A stretch of 64,000 nucleotides of DNA from Streptomyces aurantiacus JA 4570 (GCF_000414115.1 NZ_AOPZ01000067.1:1-64000); one strand, 5' to 3'; shown: positions 15,906 through 24,979, numbered from the stretch's first letter. The notes: generated from the sequence alone by a model not told the origin. Made by a program: numbers and translations.

Positions 15906-17846
15906 GTGCGCACGCACAGATGGAGAAACATCGCCCTGGCGACCGGCATGGCCTCGGTCCTCGCGGCCACCGGCGCCACCGCCGTCGCCGAGACCGGCAG
16001 CACGGCCACGCCCCGGACACCCGACCTGCGCGCCGACGTGAACCGGGACGGCGCCGTCGACGTCGAGGGCGGCACCGACACCGCCGGTGAGAACACCTGG
16101 ACCCAGCGGCGCGGCGCGATCGTGCTGCCGAACGTCGACGACGACGCCAAGCGCTGCCCGGTCAAGGACGCGCGCGGCAGGCCGCTCTCGGACGCCAAGC
16201 TGGCGAAGTGCAACGACGCGTCGGACACCAAGGTCAACGGCGCGCGCGACGCGGCCGACCTGGCCCGGCTGCGCACCGTGCCGATGCCCAAGGCCGCCGC
16301 GGGCAGCCACGGCACCGTCAAGACGGTCGGCGCCGGCGCCAAGAAGTCCCGCCTCTTCATCAAGCGGGACGGCCGCTGGTCCCTGCTGCGGCCCACCGAC
16401 CGGCTGACCACCAAGGAGCTGCGCACCGGCGTCGAGCTCGGCATCGAGGCGACCGACGTCGTGCGCGACGCGGCGAAGTGGAACGGGGAGGTGAAGGTCC
16501 GCCTCACCGTCACCGGCGGCGGCACGTCCCGCTCCGACGACGTCGTGTTGCGCACCGCCCCGGTGCTCACCCACCACCATCTGCAGAAGGCCGAGGAAGT
16601 CCTCGTCACCGAGGTGCAGGGCGAGGGCGAGTACAGCCGCGCCCAGCAGAAGTTCGTCAAGAACCTGGCCAAGAAGGTGAAGGACGCCGGGATCAGCAAG
16701 CCCATGACCAAGTTCACCAAGTACGCCGACCCCTGGGCGCAGGACTTCGTCGAACCGGCCTACGCGAGCATGCCGGGCCCGGGCGGCAAGCAGCACACGA
16801 TGCGCGTCCTCATCCGCTCCGCGCAGCCGGACCGGGACGCCGGACGCGAGCTGTTCGAGAAGCTGCGCGGCCCGGACGTCGGCGTCGTCCAGGTCAGCGG
16901 GGTGCGCGACAACGAGGAGTGGACGCTCAACTCCATGGGCAACCTGGAGACCATTCCGCCGTACAAGCTGGGGAACAAGAGCTACCCCGCCGGGCGCATC
17001 ATCCAGGGCTACCGCAAGGACAACGGCTCCAAGCCCGCCAAGGCGATGCGTACGTTCCTGTCCTCGCAGGGCGTGCAGGCGCCGCTGCTGCTCGACACGT
17101 CGTGGCTCTCGGTCGGGCACGTGGACGAGTTCGTCCAGTTCCTGCCCGCGGACACCCCGCGCGGCTGGCGCATAGGCGTCGCCGACCCGGCCATGGGTGT
17201 GGAGCTCCTCGCCAAGGCCAAGCGGGACGGTCATGGCGCCAAGAAGATGTTCTCCGTGCCGAGTTCCCCGGGCGTCCCGGCGCCCAAGGAGACCATCGAC
17301 AAGGTCCTCGCCTCGTCGAAGTTCCACGCCGACAACAAGCTGGCGGCCGAGCGCATCAAGGCGAACCTCGACATCCTCAAGCGCGAGACCGGCATCACCG
17401 ACGACGAGATCGTCAAGGTGCCCGGCCTGTTCACGCGCGACGGGGACGAGAGCAGCGGCCTCAGCGACAGCCGCAAGCTGCGCCGCATGGGCCCCGACCG
17501 GCTGCAGAAGTTCAACCAGCTGCGCGGCGCCGACGAGCAGAAGGACCGCGGCGGCGACGGCGGCACCGCCCGCCGGGCCCCCACCCGCACGCACAGCGCG
17601 TACGTGCCGGGCGCCGTCAACGGCGTCCTGCTCAGCCCGACGAGCTACCTGGCGCCCCAGCAGTGGGGTCCGGTCATCGGCGGCCGCGACATCTTCACCG
17701 ATGCCGTGACCTCGGTGTACGCCAAGGCGGGCTTCAACACGACGTACATCGACGACTGGTACACGTACCACCTCGGCATGGGCGAGGTGCACTGCGGCAC
17801 CAACACGCTGCGTGATGCCACCGCACCCTGGTGGCCCAAGGCGTAG
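15906..17846 (+). CDS. Secreted bacterial protein-arginine deiminase (PAD)
   Basis: The 646-residue protein starts at GTG 15906 behind AAGGAGGGG. Residues 1-29 are a signal peptide (LATGMASVLAATGATAVAE). Residues 40-125 hold an Asp-rich calcium-type segment (DVNRDGAVDVEGGTD). The C-terminal catalytic domain carries the four PAD residues: Asp280 (DPWAQDFVEP), His405 and Asp407 (VGHVDEFVQFLPA) and Cys630 (GEVHCGTNTLRD). The family converts peptidyl-arginine to citrulline in a calcium-dependent way and is best known from vertebrates; this is a full-length exported bacterial relative. It stands alone and is followed by a strong hairpin. Substrates are unknown. Confidence 0.9.
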   Translation: MRTHRWRNIALATGMASVLAATGATAVAETGSTATPRTPDLRADVNRDGAVDVEGGTDTAGENTWTQRRGAIVLPNVDDDAKRCPVKDARGRPLSDAKLAKCNDASDTKVNGARDAADLARLRTVPMPKAAAGSHGTVKTVGAGAKKSRLFIKRDGRWSLLRPTDRLTTKELRTGVELGIEATDVVRDAAKWNGEVKVRLTVTGGGTSRSDDVVLRTAPVLTHHHLQKAEEVLVTEVQGEGEYSRAQQKFVKNLAKKVKDAGISKPMTKFTKYADPWAQDFVEPAYASMPGPGGKQHTMRVLIRSAQPDRDAGRELFEKLRGPDVGVVQVSGVRDNEEWTLNSMGNLETIPPYKLGNKSYPAGRIIQGYRKDNGSKPAKAMRTFLSSQGVQAPLLLDTSWLSVGHVDEFVQFLPADTPRGWRIGVADPAMGVELLAKAKRDGHGAKKMFSVPSSPGVPAPKETIDKVLASSKFHADNKLAAERIKANLDILKRETGITDDEIVKVPGLFTRDGDESSGLSDSRKLRRMGPDRLQKFNQLRGADEQKDRGGDGGTARRAPTRTHSAYVPGAVNGVLLSPTSYLAPQQWGPVIGGRDIFTDAVTSVYAKAGFNTTYIDDWYTYHLGMGEVHCGTNTLRDATAPWWPKA

Positions 17847-17850
17847 GACC

Positions 17851-17893
17851 CCGCCCGGGGCAGGGCCCTGCCGAAGCGGCTCTGCCCTGGGCG
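17851..17893 (+). terminator. Hairpin terminator after the PAD gene
   Basis: CGCCCGGGGCAGGGC can pair with GCTCTGCCCTGGGCG downstream through a nearly perfect 15-bp stem. The right arm of the stem overlaps the PopR-type operator of clpP3. Confidence 0.6.
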
Positions 17894-17910
17894 AATCTGC
17901 CGACGGCCGA
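17881..17910 (+). promoter_or_regulatory. Two adjacent PopR-type operators upstream of clpP3
   Basis: TCTGCC-CTG-GGCGAA (17881-17895) is directly followed by TCTGCC-GAC-GGCCGA (17896-17910). Both follow a TCTGCC-N3-GGC pattern. The same pattern occurs three times in front of the XRE regulator gene at 24251-24838, which indicates that this regulator controls clpP3/clpP4. Confidence 0.7.
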
Positions 17911-17982
17911 GAAACCGGCCGATCCGCCTCGTCGCGATCCACAGTGGTCCCACCGACCGCACCACGACGAGGAGGCCCCGCG

Positions 17983-18630
17983 ATGACACCACCGCACACC
18001 GACTGGCCCGCGCACCCGCGCGCCGAGGACGGGGACACCCCCGCCACCCGCTTCGACGACCAACTGGCCGCCCAACTGCTCGGCCAGCGCATCGTGTTCC
18101 TCGGCACCCAGGTCGACGAGGTCTCCGCGAACCGGGTCTGCGCCCAGCTCCTGCTGCTGTCCGCCGAGGACCCGCGCACCGACATCAGCCTGTACATCAA
18201 CAGCCCCGGCGGCTCGGTGCACGCCGGGCTCGCCATCTACGACACGATGCGGCTGATCCCCAACGACGTGTCCACCCTCGCCATGGGATTCGCCGCCAGC
18301 ATGGGCCAGTTCCTGCTCACCGTCGGCACCCCGGGCAAGCGCCACGCGCTGCCGAACGCGCGCATCATGATGCACCAGCCGTCGGCCGGCGTCGGCGGCA
18401 CCACCGCCGACATCGCGATCCAGGCGGAGAACCTGGAGTTCACCAAGCGGTCCATCGAGGCCATCACCGCGGAGCACACCGGGCAGACCCCGGAGACCAT
18501 CGCCCGCGACGGCGACCGCGACCGCTGGTTCACGGCCGAACAGGCCAAGGAATACGGGATGGTCGACCACGTGGTCACGTCGCTCGCCGACGTCCGCCCG
18601 GCCGCGTCGAAGCGACGGATGGGACTGTAG
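17983..18630 (+). CDS. clpP3: ATP-dependent Clp protease proteolytic subunit ClpP3
   Basis: The 215-residue protein has the ClpP fold with YINSPGGSV, catalytic Ser106 ([11 protein letters not shown]), His131 (IMMHQPSAG) and Asp180 (GDRDRWFTA), so it is an active peptidase. ATG 17983 is preceded by GAGGAGG. It pairs with the next clpP gene 2 bases downstream, the arrangement of the clpP3-clpP4 operon of Streptomyces, a backup Clp system that is switched on by PopR when the main ClpP1/P2 is compromised. Two PopR-type operators lie 73-102 bases upstream. The number 3 is assigned by context. Confidence 0.9.
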   Translation: MTPPHTDWPAHPRAEDGDTPATRFDDQLAAQLLGQRIVFLGTQVDEVSANRVCAQLLLLSAEDPRTDISLYINSPGGSVHAGLAIYDTMRLIPNDVSTLAMGFAASMGQFLLTVGTPGKRHALPNARIMMHQPSAGVGGTTADIAIQAENLEFTKRSIEAITAEHTGQTPETIARDGDRDRWFTAEQAKEYGMVDHVVTSLADVRPAASKRRMGL

Positions 18631-18632
18631 AG

Positions 18633-19301
18633 ATGGGACACCACACGACGACCATGGGTCCGAAGAGGGCGACCATGGGCCCGAACACCATGACCATGGG
18701 CCAGTACACGATCCCGACCGTCGTCGAGCGCACCCCGCAGGGCGAGCGCGCCTACGACGTCTACAGCCGGCTGCTGTCCGAGCGGATCATCTTCCTCGGC
18801 ACCGAGATCGACGACGGCGTCGCGAACGTCGTCATCGCCCAGCTGCTCCACCTGGAGTCCGCCGCTCCCGAGCACGAGATCGCGCTCTACATCAACTCGC
18901 CCGGCGGATCCGTCACTTCCCTCATGGCGATCTACGACACCATGACGTTCGTCGGCGCGCCCATCTCGACGTTCTGCGTCGGCCAGGCCGCCTCGACGGC
19001 CGCGGTGCTGCTCGCGGGCGGCGACCCCGGGCGGCGGTTCATCCTGGAGCACGCCCGGGTGCTGCTCGGACAGCCCGCGAGCGGCGGCCAGCAGGGCACC
19101 GTGTCGGACCTCAGCCTGCACGCCAAGGAGATGGTCCGCATCCGCGCCCAGGTGGAGGAGGTCCTCGCCCGGCACACCCACCACGACGTGGCGACGCTGC
19201 GTGCCGACACCGACCGGGACAAGGTCTTCACCGCGCGGGAAGCGGTCGAGTACGGCCTCGCCGACGAGGTCGTCAGTCGCCGCCGCGCGACCGTGGGCTG
19301 A
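18633..19301 (+). CDS. clpP4: ClpP4-type subunit lacking the catalytic histidine
   Basis: The 222-residue protein keeps the ClpP fold (YINSPGGSV, nucleophile Ser121 in [11 protein letters not shown], and the Asp loop TDRDKVFTA), but the position of the catalytic His in the MMHQP motif is Gly146 ([10 protein letters not shown]). It should not cleave peptides alone and probably forms mixed rings with ClpP3. The N-terminus carries an unusual run of TMGP-like repeats ([18 protein letters not shown]) before the homology begins near residue 25. The gene is 2 bases behind clpP3, and its end overlaps the convergent NUDIX gene by 29 bases. Confidence 0.88.
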   Translation: MGHHTTTMGPKRATMGPNTMTMGQYTIPTVVERTPQGERAYDVYSRLLSERIIFLGTEIDDGVANVVIAQLLHLESAAPEHEIALYINSPGGSVTSLMAIYDTMTFVGAPISTFCVGQAASTAAVLLAGGDPGRRFILEHARVLLGQPASGGQQGTVSDLSLHAKEMVRIRAQVEEVLARHTHHDVATLRADTDRDKVFTAREAVEYGLADEVVSRRRATVG

Positions 19302-20097
19302 CGCTCGCGGTCTGCGCGTGGCGGGCGACGACCGGCTCCAGGTAGTCCGCGTGCGGCCCGGGGAGGCCCGCGAGGTCGGCCCGGGAGCCGACGAGGGCGA
19401 TCCGGTCCAGTTCCGGTTCGCGGCCCCGGGCCGTCTCGGCGGACACCAGGGCCGCGAACCGCGCGCGCAACTCCGGCGCCGGACGGCACGGGGCGAGGAA
19501 CAGGACACCGACGCTGCCGTGGGCGCCGCGCGTGACGAGACACAGGGTCAGGTCGTCGGGCGCCGCCTCGACGCCGGTCTCCTCGGCCAGTTCACGGGCG
19601 GCGTGGCGGCGCAGGGCGGCCAGGTCGAGCGGCCGGTCCCCGGTGGGCGGTTCGGCGGATCCGCCGGGCAGTTGCCAGCGGCCGGGCGTGGACGTGGACG
19701 GCGCCATGCGTCCCACGAGCAGCCGCCCGTCCGGGGCCGGCTGCACGACGTCCACGAAGAGGGCGGGCAGGCACGCGGTGGCGCCGGGCACCCGGCGCAG
19801 GGCATAGCGCCGGTACGTCGTCCTCGCCCAGGCGAGCACCAGGCTCCCCGGCCCCTCCCAGGACAGTCCCGCGCACGCCGCCACCGGCCCGTCGAAGAGG
19901 CTGGGGTTGGCCCGGACCGCCTCGTCCCAGGCGCGGTCCATGGCCAGCTGCTCGCCGGGCGGCGGCTGGGGCGCGGGGGTCTCCACGAGGCGGATGCGGC
20001 GTACGTCCAGGAGGTCCACGCTCGGCGTGCGGGGGACGGGCAGCCCGACTCCGGAGGTCCAAGAGCGATGAGTCTCGCCGTGGTCGCCGGTCTCCAT
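19273..20097 (-). CDS. NUDIX hydrolase-domain protein
   Basis: The 274-residue product has a C-terminal NUDIX domain with LPGGSAEPP, then REL-AEETGV, the core of the Nudix box, so it probably hydrolyses a nucleoside diphosphate derivative. The N-terminal 100 residues are not assigned. I chose ATG 20097 ([13 protein letters not shown]) because the longer frame to 20136 would overlap the divergent reductase start at 20135. The start remains uncertain. Its 3' end overlaps clpP4 convergently. Confidence 0.75.
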   Translation of the reverse strand: METGDHGETHRSWTSGVGLPVPRTPSVDLLDVRRIRLVETPAPQPPPGEQLAMDRAWDEAVRANPSLFDGPVAACAGLSWEGPGSLVLAWARTTYRRYALRRVPGATACLPALFVDVVQPAPDGRLLVGRMAPSTSTPGRWQLPGGSAEPPTGDRPLDLAALRRHAARELAEETGVEAAPDDLTLCLVTRGAHGSVGVLFLAPCRPAPELRARFAALVSAETARGREPELDRIALVGSRADLAGLPGPHADYLEPVVARHAQTASVSPRSRGGD

Positions 20098-20134
20098 CTC
20101 CACCACGCGATCGGCCGCACTCGAGGAGAGCATC

Positions 20135-20713
20135 ATGACCGCAACCTACACATTCGACGTCTTTTCCAGCCTTGACGGCTTCGGCGCCGCCGGCGGCGAC
20201 TGGACCGGCTACTGGGGCAAGCAGGGCCCCGAGCTGCTCGACCACCGCCTCGCCCTGTACGGCGAGGAGCAGCGGATGGTGTTCGGGGCCAACACGTATC
20301 GGGCGTTCGCGCGGATGCTGGCCTCCAGCACCGAGGAGTCCGAGGTACGCGATCCATGGGTCACACGGATGAGGAACCTGCCGGCCACGGTGGTGTCGAC
20401 CACGCTGACGGGGTCCCTCGACTGGCCGGACGCGCACGTCGTGAGCGGCGACGCCGTCGACGTCGTCGCCCGGCTCAAGGAGGAGTCCAAGGTGCCGTTG
20501 CGCTCGCACGGCAGCCTGTCGATGAACCGGGCGCTGATGGCCGCCGGTCTGGTCGACCGCGTCCAGGTGACGCTCTTCCCTGTGATCACCGGCCGGACCG
20601 GCCTCGACCCGATCTTCCAGGGCGCGGCCGACTTCGACCTCGAGCTGATCGAGCACCGGACGCTCGACAGCCACATCCAAGAGCTCGTCTACCGGCCCAC
20701 CCTGCACGCCTGA
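20135..20713 (+). CDS. Dihydrofolate-reductase-like (RibD C-terminal) protein
   Basis: The 192-residue protein begins with the typical YTFDVFSSLDGFGA strand, followed by MVFGANTYRAFARML and HGSLSMNRALMAAGLVDRVQVTLFPVITGRTGLDPIF, all hallmarks of the RibD_C/DHFR-like reductase family common in Streptomyces. These bind NADPH, but their substrates are mostly unknown. It starts divergently from the NUDIX gene and stands alone. Confidence 0.85.
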   Translation: MTATYTFDVFSSLDGFGAAGGDWTGYWGKQGPELLDHRLALYGEEQRMVFGANTYRAFARMLASSTEESEVRDPWVTRMRNLPATVVSTTLTGSLDWPDAHVVSGDAVDVVARLKEESKVPLRSHGSLSMNRALMAAGLVDRVQVTLFPVITGRTGLDPIFQGAADFDLELIEHRTLDSHIQELVYRPTLHA

Positions 20714-20814
20714 GCCTCTCGTCCCGCCCGCCGAGTTGCCGGACGGCGGCAGCCGATGTGATCTGGACAGAGCAGTGAGCGCCGGGGGAGCACGCCGACC
20801 GGAGGAGCGAGCGC

Positions 20815-21150
20815 ATGACAGCGGAGCCCGTGACGGAGACCTTCGCGTTCGCCTGCGGCGACTGCGGCCACGTCTGGGAGGCATCCTTCCAGGTCATGTT
20901 CTTCACCGACCCTGTCGGCCAGAACACGCAGGAGTACGTCGACGAGGCGGGCAAGGCCCTCAGGTCCCCGCTGGCCGACGCGGTGTGTCCCCGGTGCGGC
21001 GGGCGCAAGGTGCACGTCATGGCACCCGAGTTCGCGGACCGGGCGAGGGCCGCGGAACACGCCGACCGTCCCGAGCGACACCACCTGCGTCTCCCCCACC
21101 GCCACCACGACGCGCCGCGCGGCGAACCCGGCGACCCGCCGCCGTCCTGA
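20815..21150 (+). CDS. Small zinc-ribbon-like protein
   Basis: The 111-residue product starts at ATG 20815 behind GGAGGAG. It has two Cys pairs (FACGDCGHVW near 14 and VCPRCGGRKV near 62), spaced as in zinc ribbons, and a His/Arg/Pro-rich tail without structure. It may bind zinc and act as a regulator or chaperone-like factor; no more specific family is recognised. Confidence 0.7.
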   Translation: MTAEPVTETFAFACGDCGHVWEASFQVMFFTDPVGQNTQEYVDEAGKALRSPLADAVCPRCGGRKVHVMAPEFADRARAAEHADRPERHHLRLPHRHHDAPRGEPGDPPPS

Positions 21151-21189
21151 CCCAGCCACGACGGCGATCTCGACGACGACGGGGGGCGG

Positions 21190-23145
21190 TCACGCGCCCT
21201 CGCGCCGGCCGGGCACGCTGTACGGCAGCACCGTCACAGCCACCGACGGCAGGTCCTCCAGGGCGTGGGCGAGACGCTCGGCGGTGCCGCGGTGCAACAG
21301 GCGCCCGAGGAGGGTGCGGTAGGCGTGGCGCGGGATGAGCAGGGTCAGGGCGGTGCGGCCGTCGGCCGTCGTGTCGGCAGCCAATTCCGCCAGGGCCCGC
21401 TCCAGGCGGCGGTCCGGACAGTCGACGACCTCCAGGGGCACATCCGTCGCCCGGGTCCCCGACCACTGTGCCGCGAGATGCCGGGCACGGGGGGCGTCGA
21501 CGGCGACGTGCACGGCCCGTACCTCGTCGGGGCGCAGCTCGTGGGCGTACCGCAGTGCCTGGAAGGCTGCCGGGTCGAAGGCGTCCACCAGGATCTGCAT
21601 CACATGCCGCTGCCGGCGCGGCCGGTCGCTCTCCTCCGCGGGCGGCAGCGCCTCCAGCGCGGCGGCCTCGGCGCGGTACTCGCGGTTGATCCGTACGAGC
21701 ACCCACACGCCGAACGGGAAGACCACGACGACCAGCCAGGCGCCCTCGGTGAACTTGGTGACCGCGAAAATCAGGACGACGGCCGCGGAGACGATCGCGG
21801 CGGTCGCGTTGACGGCGATCTTCCAGGAGCGGCCTGGTTCCCGCCGCCGCAGGTGATAGGCGGTCAGACCGGAACCGGCCATGGTGAACGCGGTGAACAC
21901 CCCGATCGCGTACAGCGCCACCAGCTTGTCGACGTTGGCGTTCGTGACGAGCAACAGGGCCAGCGAGACGGCGGCCAGACAGATGATGCCGTTGGAGAAG
22001 ACGAGCCGGTGGCCGCGCCGGGTCAGCTGCCGGGGCAGGAAGCGGTCCTCGGCGACGAAGCTCGCCAGGTACGGGAAGCCCGTGAAGGGCGTGTTCGCGC
22101 CGGTGTAGAGGATCAGCGCGGTGGCGAGCTGCACGAAGACCAGGCCGGCCGTGCCCGCCCACCCGCCGCCGAAGACGAGATGCGCCTCCTGCGCGATCAC
22201 CGTGGGGGTGCCGTCGGTGTACGGGATCGCGTGGGTGACGTGGGCCAGCCAGGACACCCCGAGCACCAGGACCCCCAGGGCGCAGCTCATCGTGATCAGC
22301 GTGCGGCGGGCGTTGGCGCCCTGCGGCTCGCGGAACACGGAGATGCCGTTGGAGATCGCCTCGAGCCCGGTGAGCGAGGAGCCGCCGTTGGCGAACGCGC
22401 GCAGCACCATGAACAGCGAAGCCCCGTACAGCCAGCCGTCCCCCGGCTCGCCCAGGGCCACCGCCCCCGCGGCCCGTACGTCGGCGTGCGGCAGCTCTCC
22501 CAGGGCCCAGCGGGCCGCGCCGACCAGGAGCATCAGGCCGACCGCCGCCATGAACAGGTAGGCGGGCACGGCGAAGACCCGGCCCGCTTCCCTGAGCCCG
22601 CGCAGATTGCCGTACGCCAGGATCAGCACCATGCCGACGCTGACCGGCAGTTGGAGATGGTCGATGCCGGTCCAGTCGTCGCCGACCAGGTGCGCGAGCG
22701 AGATGAGCGCGTTCGTGCCCGCCGAGACCTGCACGGCGACCGTGACGACGTAGTCCACGAGCAGCGCGACGGCGGCGATCTGGGCGACGTCGGGACCGAA
22801 GTTCTCCCGCGCCACGACGTACGAACCACCGGCCCGCGTATAGATCATGACGACGTCGCTGTAACACAGCGTCAGCAGGACCAGGATCAGCAGGATCGCC
22901 CCGGTCACCGGCATCACCAGCGTGAACGCGGCCACACCGACGACGGGGACGAGGACGCGCAGCATCTCCTCGGTGCCGTACGCCGACGAGCTGACGCAGT
23001 CCGAGGCGAGCACGCCGAGCGCGGTGCGGTTGCCGAGCTTCTCCTTGCGCAGGCGCGCGGTGACCAGCGGCGGACCGAGGAGCTGCCGCTTCAGGCGGTA
23101 GGAGAGCGGATCCGGGATGCCTGGGGCACGGTCGGTCGTGGACAT
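21190..23145 (-). CDS. KimA-like APC/KUP-superfamily transporter with C-terminal USP-like domain
   Basis: The 651-residue protein has about 12 membrane helices and aligns by eye with the potassium importer KimA: SSDALSSxAYGTE-type ASDCVSSSAYGTEE, YTRAGGSYVVARENFG, ALLVDYVVTVAVQVSAGTNA, GLEAISNGISVFREP and GANTPFTGFPYLASF. From about residue 520 a soluble domain (MQILVDAFDPAAFQALRYAH) resembles the universal-stress-like domain through which KimA responds to c-di-AMP. I chose ATG 23145 because homology begins just after it; the open frame extends upstream but without similarity. It may import K+ or an amino acid; the KimA reading is inference from the pattern. Confidence 0.8.
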   Translation of the reverse strand: MSTTDRAPGIPDPLSYRLKRQLLGPPLVTARLRKEKLGNRTALGVLASDCVSSSAYGTEEMLRVLVPVVGVAAFTLVMPVTGAILLILVLLTLCYSDVVMIYTRAGGSYVVARENFGPDVAQIAAVALLVDYVVTVAVQVSAGTNALISLAHLVGDDWTGIDHLQLPVSVGMVLILAYGNLRGLREAGRVFAVPAYLFMAAVGLMLLVGAARWALGELPHADVRAAGAVALGEPGDGWLYGASLFMVLRAFANGGSSLTGLEAISNGISVFREPQGANARRTLITMSCALGVLVLGVSWLAHVTHAIPYTDGTPTVIAQEAHLVFGGGWAGTAGLVFVQLATALILYTGANTPFTGFPYLASFVAEDRFLPRQLTRRGHRLVFSNGIICLAAVSLALLLVTNANVDKLVALYAIGVFTAFTMAGSGLTAYHLRRREPGRSWKIAVNATAAIVSAAVVLIFAVTKFTEGAWLVVVVFPFGVWVLVRINREYRAEAAALEALPPAEESDRPRRQRHVMQILVDAFDPAAFQALRYAHELRPDEVRAVHVAVDAPRARHLAAQWSGTRATDVPLEVVDCPDRRLERALAELAADTTADGRTALTLLIPRHAYRTLLGRLLHRGTAERLAHALEDLPSVAVTVLPYSVPGRREGA

Positions 23146-23353
23146 GTGCCCATGACACCGGCGACCGCCCCCGAAGCCGAGCGGCCACCCCGCCCGAGGG
23201 CCGATCGGGCTACGTCCGGATCGCCTCGTCGCCACCGCCTGCCGCCCTGCCAGACGCGGAGCCTTCGGCGTACGACACGTGTTCGCGGCGGGGCGACGCA
23301 TACTCGGTGAGAGTCATCCCGGCGCAGCACCGGACGGAAGGGAACGCGACATC

Positions 23354-24205
23354 GTGACGATCACCGCCGAACAACTCGTCGCAACGATCGACGAACTGGC
23401 GCTGGCACAGCGGCCGGTCATGGTCCACGCATCGCTGCGGTCCTTCGGCGAGCCCGTGGACGGCGGGCCGGACGCCGTACTGGACGCCTTGCTCTCCCGC
23501 GGCTGCACGATCCTGGTCCCGGCGTTCACCGAACCGCAGTTCGCCGTCGTTCCACCGGCCACGATGCGCCCGGCTCGCAACGGCATCGACTACACGGCGC
23601 TGCCCGGCAAAGTGGCGACCCCCTCCGAGGCCGACGCCTGTTACACGTACACCGTCGACTGCCGCGTCATCAACTCCCGCATGGGCGCCCTTCCGGCCCG
23701 ACTGCTCGCCCGGGGCGACGCGAGGCGGGGCCGGCACCCGCTCAACTCCTTCGCGGCAGTCGGGCCACAAGCCGCCGAACTGGTCGCCGCACAGACCCCG
23801 ACCGACGTGTACGGGCCTGTACGTACCCTCGCGGACGCGAACGGCGCCATCCTGCTGCTGGGTGTCGACCTGAATCGGATGACCGCGCTGCACCTGGCCG
23901 AACAGAGCGCCGGCCGCCGGCTCCCCGTCCGCTGGGCGCGCGCAGCCGACAGCAGAGTGATCATGGTGGAGACAGGGCCGTGCTCGGAGGGATTCCCACG
24001 CCTGGAACCGTGGCTGCGCCCGCTGGCACGCACCGCCCGGGTGGGCGGGTCCCGGTGGAGCGCCTACCCGGCGAAGGAGACACTCACCGCCGCGGTCGCC
24101 GCCATGACCGCCGATCAGAATGTGACCCACTGCGCCGACCCCGAGTGCCTGGCCTGCCGGGACTCGGTGGCCGGCGGCCCGATCGGCCCGGCTCCGCTGG
24201 GATGA
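23354..24205 (+). CDS. Aminoglycoside 3-N-acetyltransferase (AAC(3))-family protein
   Basis: The 283-residue product starts at GTG 23354 and has the antibiotic_NAT features VMVHASLRSFGEPVDGG, TILVPAFTEPQF and INSRMGALPARLLAR, then RGRHPLNSFAAVG and ILLLGVDLNRMTALHLAE. Such enzymes transfer acetyl from acetyl-CoA to the 3-amino group of 2-deoxystreptamine, but many chromosomal members act on other amines. The C-terminus has a Cys-rich tail (CADPECLACRDS). No aminoglycoside biosynthesis gene is nearby, so it is more likely a stand-alone resistance or detoxification gene. Confidence 0.85.
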   Translation: MTITAEQLVATIDELALAQRPVMVHASLRSFGEPVDGGPDAVLDALLSRGCTILVPAFTEPQFAVVPPATMRPARNGIDYTALPGKVATPSEADACYTYTVDCRVINSRMGALPARLLARGDARRGRHPLNSFAAVGPQAAELVAAQTPTDVYGPVRTLADANGAILLLGVDLNRMTALHLAEQSAGRRLPVRWARAADSRVIMVETGPCSEGFPRLEPWLRPLARTARVGGSRWSAYPAKETLTAAVAAMTADQNVTHCADPECLACRDSVAGGPIGPAPLG

Positions 24206-24250
24206 CGCAACGGAACCCGACCACGGTCACGCCAGCTTGCGTGCAGGCGC

Positions 24251-24838
24251 CTAGGCGGCGAGCCGGAGCCGGGCCTGGAACCGGCCGGGCCGGGCCGCTC
24301 CGTGCGCGGGTGCGACGGGGGTCGTGACCACCGACACCGCCCGCTCCTGGGCGAGCGCGGTGGGTGCCGTGGCCCGGCGGTCGCGGGCGTGCGGGCGGCG
24401 CGTGGCCGCGACCAGCTCGCCGTGGGTCAGCGCGAGCAGGTCGGCGAGGCTGAGGCCGAGCGCGGCGGCCGCCGCGGCGAGCACCTCGGAGGACGCCTCC
24501 TTGCGGCCGCGCTCCACCTCGGAGAGATAGGGCACCGAGATCCGCGCCGCGTCCGCGACGTCCTTCAGCGTGCGCTCCTGGGCGTTGCGCCGGCGGCGCA
24601 GGACGTCTCCGACGAGGTGGCGCCACAGCGGTTCCCTGGGAGCGGGCGTGGGCGCCGGGGCGGCGGCCGGGCGTGAGGCGGGGGCGGCTGTCGCCGGGGC
24701 CGCGGCCTCCTCGGCCTCGGTCGGTGGCGCGGGGCGCAGGGGGATGACGCGGGCGGCCCGGCCCGTCGGGTGCGGAGGGCGCGGGGCCGGAGTGGCCGGG
24801 GCCGCCGGGTTCATCGGGTTCGTCGCGTGGCTGCTCAC
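24251..24838 (-). CDS. popR: ClgR/PopR-type XRE regulator with C-terminal LAA degron
   Basis: The 195-residue product has a Pro/Ala-rich N-terminal 65 residues and an XRE helix-turn-helix ([40 protein letters not shown]) nearly identical to the ClgR/PopR class of Clp-gene activators. It ends in RLRLAA; PopR is known to be degraded by ClpP through its terminal alanines, so this tail fits a ClpP-controlled activator. GTG 24838 is my choice of start; the frame extends further but into the repeat region. Three phased operators of the same type as at clpP3 lie just upstream, suggesting autoregulation. PopR identity rests on the degron, the motif and the operators, not on alignment. Confidence 0.75.
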   Translation of the reverse strand: MSSHATNPMNPAAPATPAPRPPHPTGRAARVIPLRPAPPTEAEEAAAPATAAPASRPAAAPAPTPAPREPLWRHLVGDVLRRRRNAQERTLKDVADAARISVPYLSEVERGRKEASSEVLAAAAAALGLSLADLLALTHGELVAATRRPHARDRRATAPTALAQERAVSVVTTPVAPAHGAARPGRFQARLRLAA

Positions 24839-24877
24839 GGCATCAGGGTAGGAGCAGCGATCCGGCGGCGGTCGGCG

Positions 24878-24935
24878 TTCTGCCGTGGGCATAGCGGGTT
24901 CTGCCGTGGGCGAAGTGCGTTCTGCCTGCGGCGAA
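24878..24935 (-). promoter_or_regulatory. Three PopR-type operators at exact 21-bp spacing
   Basis: TTCTGCCGTGGGCATA (24878), TTCTGCCGTGGGCGAA (24899) and TTCTGCCTGCGGCGAA (24920) begin exactly 21 bases apart, two helical turns, so three regulator dimers would bind on one DNA face. They lie 40-97 bases upstream of the XRE gene start. Confidence 0.75.
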
Positions 24936-24979
24936 GCGGGAACGCCCCGGGTGGTCCGGGGGCTGCTCGAGAAGCGGTC

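Noticed and set aside
23146..23353. A c-di-AMP riboswitch upstream of the KimA-like gene
   Set aside because: None of the conserved ydaO-type core segments were recognised in the 208-base gap.
23354..24205. An aminoglycoside biosynthesis cluster next to the AAC(3) gene
   Set aside because: No deoxystreptamine or glycosyltransferase gene is nearby; the gene stands alone.
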